Origin: an uncultured Eubacterium sp.
Lineage (GTDB): Bacteria > Bacillota_A > Clostridia > Lachnospirales > Lachnospiraceae
Direction: 5' to 3'
DNA: 9,565 nt
Assembly: GCA_948560485.1 (NCBI GenBank)
Contig: CAOXUF010000062.1
Span: 1-9,565 of the forward strand
Each line of letters begins with the position of its first letter. The stretch's first letter is position 1. Below, one piece after another: positions 7,325 through 9,565 of the stretch. A model generated the notes under the pieces. It had not been told where the DNA came from and searched no databases. It worked only from the letters and a program-made list of their open reading frames with translations. A program made the translations under genes and the position numbers.

Positions 7325-7931
7325 ATCTAAATAAATTCTTAATTATCCTCATATCACGTTCTTTAAAATGGGCTTCTCTTTCCGGATGCCACATAATTGC
7401 TTCTATTGGCATATTTGTATGTCTAATCCATTCCACTATCTCATCTTTTGCATATGCTATTATTTGCAAAGGCGCTTTTATATCCTCTCGTAAACACCCC
7501 TGATTATGAAAGCTGTTTGTTTGAAATTGTTTGTCTCCATACTCATTCGTCAGTTCATGGCGAATTGCCACATGCCCTGATATTTGCGATAACTTACACC
7601 CAAAATAATGTAATATCGATTGCATTCCTCTACAAAACCCAAATAAAGGAATCTCTTCTTTAATAGCCTTTTGGATTAAAACTTCGTCCGTATAATCCCT
7701 TTCGGGAGCATTGCCTCCATAGATTTCCAGGCTATTTCCTCCTGTCAATATAATCCCTGACGGATGCAGTTCATCAACATACTGACCTATATCTTTTATT
7801 ACATTTGAAACCGGTATCGGTACATAACCACATGCATCAATAAATTTAAAAATGTTTTGGTCTGCACAGTCTCTACGTTCCCCATAGCTTTCTACGATTT
7901 CTACCCGTTGTGTATATAATACTCTTTTCAT
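7323..7931 (-). CDS. class I glutamine amidotransferase-type hydrolase, probable gamma-glutamyl-CDP-amidate hydrolase (Cj1417-like)
   Basis: This 202-residue protein is a stand-alone class I glutamine amidotransferase domain of the gamma-glutamyl hydrolase (peptidase C26, PuuD-like) group. The nucleophile elbow is F-G-F-C-R-G-M-Q with Cys100, and the rest of the triad is H182 and E184 in W-H-P-E-R-E. I-L-T-G-G-N-S (61-67) forms the usual glycine-rich loop. PuuD proteins are about 250 residues; this one is shorter, near the length I recall for Cj1417. In C. jejuni, Cj1417 cleaves CDP-L-glutamine to cytidine diphosphoramidate and L-glutamate. The neighbours here (kinase before, nucleotidyltransferase after) support that role rather than polyamine breakdown. 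Its ATG overlaps the stop of the kinase gene as ATGA. There is only a weak GAAGGG 13 bases upstream, so translation is probably coupled to the kinase. Confidence 0.85.
   Translation of the reverse strand: MKRVLYTQRVEIVESYGERRDCADQNIFKFIDACGYVPIPVSNVIKDIGQYVDELHPSGIILTGGNSLEIYGGNAPERDYTDEVLIQKAIKEEIPLFGFCRGMQSILHYFGCKLSQISGHVAIRHELTNEYGDKQFQTNSFHNQGCLREDIKAPLQIIAYAKDEIVEWIRHTNMPIEAIMWHPEREAHFKERDMRIIKNLFR
7928..7931 (-). other. ATGA start-stop overlap (translational coupling)
   Basis: On the minus strand the TGA stop of the kinase gene and the ATG of the amidotransferase gene share bases in ATGA. Such overlaps usually go with ribosome re-initiation and balanced production of proteins acting in one pathway. 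The lack of a well-spaced strong ribosome binding site before this ATG fits coupling. Confidence 0.8.
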
Positions 7932-9565
7932 TTCAATATATTTACCCTTCTATTGCAAGCATCTAGTTGTACCATTTTGGCCTGCTTTATCTTCTCATAT
8001 AGTTTCTCTCCCACTCCTATAGCTGCCGGAATCTGCAATTCATTAGCACGTATTGCCATATGTGAATTTGCTCCCCCATATTTTGTAATAAAGCCTGCAA
8101 TATGATATGAAAAAATCCAATCATATCCTGGATCTGCGCTTTCTATCAATACTATCTTATCTGTCAAATTACGTTGTTGATTCTTTAATTCCATCAAATA
8201 AACCTCACCCGTTGCCTGCTTTAAAGTAACATAATTTGGTTGAGTATCCATTGCATGAAAGTAATAGATATCATCCGCATTACTGATGACTGGAGGTAAA
8301 ATAATACTCTTTGTTATTTGATATTTTTCTTTTCCTCTGTGAATAGAATTTATTAAAACATCTCTAGGATCCATGCTGGAAGCATATAATTGCGAAATTA
8401 TCTTGATATCAGCATATGCACAATCTTCTATTGGTATATTGTACTCCTTTCCCAACTCTCCGAATAAACGAATTGCCTCGCTTAAACTCTTAGTAAAAAC
8501 AAATTTGGCATACTCCCTGCCTTCGATTGCAGTCTTTATAAAATCAAAAAATTCTAATATATCATCAGCCATTCCGTGACTTTTTAATAGTTCTTTCAAT
8601 TTTTTCATCTGTTCCAAAGAGAGTTTAAATAATGCGTTATTTTTCTGCCCTGTGATAAATCTTCCTGCCCCCTCTTTCTCACTCTTATTCCAGTCAAAAT
8701 AAATCTCTTTGCCCTCATCATAACGCTTAGAACAGATATCATATGTCCCTGGCCTTAGATGACCATATTTTGTAATAAATGCATCTATAGTCATCTCTTC
8801 TTTATCTCTTTTCATCGTAGAGCTAATCGTATTTAGCTCTCCCATAAAGTCTTGATACTCTTTTTCAGATAAAACCTGTAAATTTACTAACGATTTTAAA
8901 AGCTGTACCGCAATAAATCCTGCCCTTGCTAACCCCGCAAATGGTAATGTCCCATATCTCTTGCAATCTTCTAACAGCCAATATATTTTTGATACATTAT
9001 CTAAATCACTATTTATAAATTTTTCATATCGTTTTTCAAGTGTATGAATCTTTCTATAGTCTTTCCGCCAAAGCCCTTCCTTATTATCTATAATGGTGTT
9101 CGTCATATCACGTAATGTTTCAACCACTTCAGTTATTTCATTATCATTAAACCCTTCTTCCTTTAAACACTCCATTCTTTTTAAAATATCAGGAGTATAA
9201 CATGTAAAAGCTATATCAAATTCAATTTTATCCTGTAGATACGGGTCCTTTTCTAATTTTTTTAAATAATAATTTACCAGTCTTATAGATGTTTTTTCAC
9301 TTAATTTTGCTGGTATAAAGGAATTAAAGCTAACCCTGGTATCAATATAGGGTAATCCATAAAAATCAATTAACAAGGGAAAGCTACGAAGATTCCTATA
9401 ACCATAGTTATCTCTTTGATATGCCCATATATTATCAGTTATAATTTCTTTATATAATGATAATGCTAACGGAAATGGACGAATGCCAATTATCTCTGCC
9501 GGATTCCAATCCGGCATAATACCATATATAGGTTTTTGGCCAAATAAGAAAGGATTTTCTTTATT
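7928..9565 (-). CDS. PEP-synthase-like kinase, probable L-glutamine kinase (Cj1418-like; N-terminus outside window)
   Basis: The frame stays open to the window edge, giving 545 residues. An internal Met at 9517 is not the start, because 16 further in-frame codons precede it and M-P-D-W-N-P-A-E-I-I-G (17-27 of the visible part) is a conserved internal motif. The C-terminus is a PEP-synthase-type swivelling domain: A-D-P-G-Y-D-W then G-G-A-N-S-H-M-A-I-R, with the phospho-accepting His at residue 502, 43 residues from the end. H-L-R-P-G-T-Y-D lies at 269-276. The missing N-terminus should hold the ATP-grasp domain. I recall Cj1418 as having its catalytic His at about 737, which would leave roughly 235 residues outside. 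Cj1418 phosphorylates the amide nitrogen of L-glutamine, with ATP going to AMP and phosphate. The linked amidotransferase and cytidylyltransferase make this more likely than PEP or pyruvate metabolism. Substrate identity remains inferred. Confidence 0.86.
   Translation of the reverse strand, partial: NKENPFLFGQKPIYGIMPDWNPAEIIGIRPFPLALSLYKEIITDNIWAYQRDNYGYRNLRSFPLLIDFYGLPYIDTRVSFNSFIPAKLSEKTSIRLVNYYLKKLEKDPYLQDKIEFDIAFTCYTPDILKRMECLKEEGFNDNEITEVVETLRDMTNTIIDNKEGLWRKDYRKIHTLEKRYEKFINSDLDNVSKIYWLLEDCKRYGTLPFAGLARAGFIAVQLLKSLVNLQVLSEKEYQDFMGELNTISSTMKRDKEEMTIDAFITKYGHLRPGTYDICSKRYDEGKEIYFDWNKSEKEGAGRFITGQKNNALFKLSLEQMKKLKELLKSHGMADDILEFFDFIKTAIEGREYAKFVFTKSLSEAIRLFGELGKEYNIPIEDCAYADIKIISQLYASSMDPRDVLINSIHRGKEKYQITKSIILPPVISNADDIYYFHAMDTQPNYVTLKQATGEVYLMELKNQQRNLTDKIVLIESADPGYDWIFSYHIAGFITKYGGANSHMAIRANELQIPAAIGVGEKLYEKIKQAKMVQLDACNRRVNILK

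Noticed and set aside
9497..9516. Inverted repeat with 9-base arms and a 2-base centre
   Set aside because: It lies inside the kinase gene in the codons of the conserved M-P-D-W-N-P-A motif, so the protein sequence explains it. It is not followed by a T-run and no operator function is suggested.
7928..9517. The Met at 9517 as true start of the kinase gene
   Set aside because: The frame is open for 16 more codons to the window edge, the Met is within a conserved motif, no ribosome binding site precedes it, and the ATP-binding domain would be missing.

Overview
The window is one tightly packed, single-direction gene cluster. All ten genes lie on the minus strand, so transcription runs from high to low coordinates, and the first and last genes are cut by the window edges. 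The DNA is visibly AT-rich. Most genes are preceded by good Shine-Dalgarno sequences (AGGAGG or AAGGAG type), several of which share bases with the stop codon of the gene before. This suggests a low-GC Firmicute, probably a Clostridia member; that is inference from composition and ribosome binding sites. No taxonomic marker is present.

In transcription order, the first block (9565 to 6529) has three genes: a PEP-synthase-like kinase with a swivelling phospho-histidine domain (N-terminus outside the window), a class I glutamine amidotransferase and a small sugar-type nucleotidyltransferase. Their families and order match the Campylobacter jejuni genes Cj1418, Cj1417 and Cj1416. Those enzymes phosphorylate the amide of L-glutamine, transfer CMP to it to give CDP-L-glutamine, and hydrolyse that to cytidine diphosphoramidate, the precursor of the O-methyl phosphoramidate decoration of Campylobacter capsule. 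The second block (6516 to 4927) has two paralogous SAM-dependent methyltransferases, which fit O-methylation of such a group or of a sugar.

The third block (4903 to 812) is a CDP-sugar pathway: a divergent RfbF-like protein, a canonical glucose-1-phosphate cytidylyltransferase (RfbF), the PLP/iron-sulfur 3-dehydrase RfbH and CDP-glucose 4,6-dehydratase (RfbG). RfbF, RfbG and RfbH convert glucose-1-phosphate and CTP towards CDP-4-keto-3,6-dideoxy-glucose, the shared intermediate of abequose, paratose, tyvelose and ascarylose. The last gene (801 to 1, 3' end missing) encodes the membrane domain of an ABC exporter that resembles PglK/MsbA-type glycan flippases.

Taken together this looks like part of a surface-polysaccharide locus that makes a 3,6-dideoxyhexose and a probable phosphoramidate modification in what appears to be a Gram-positive organism. 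No glycosyltransferase, cytidine diphosphoramidate kinase (Cj1415-like), phosphoramidyl transferase, RfbH-partner reductase or final CDP-sugar reductase is in the window. There is no RNA gene, mobile element, CRISPR array, convincing promoter or terminator, and no gene-free stretch longer than about 70 bases.
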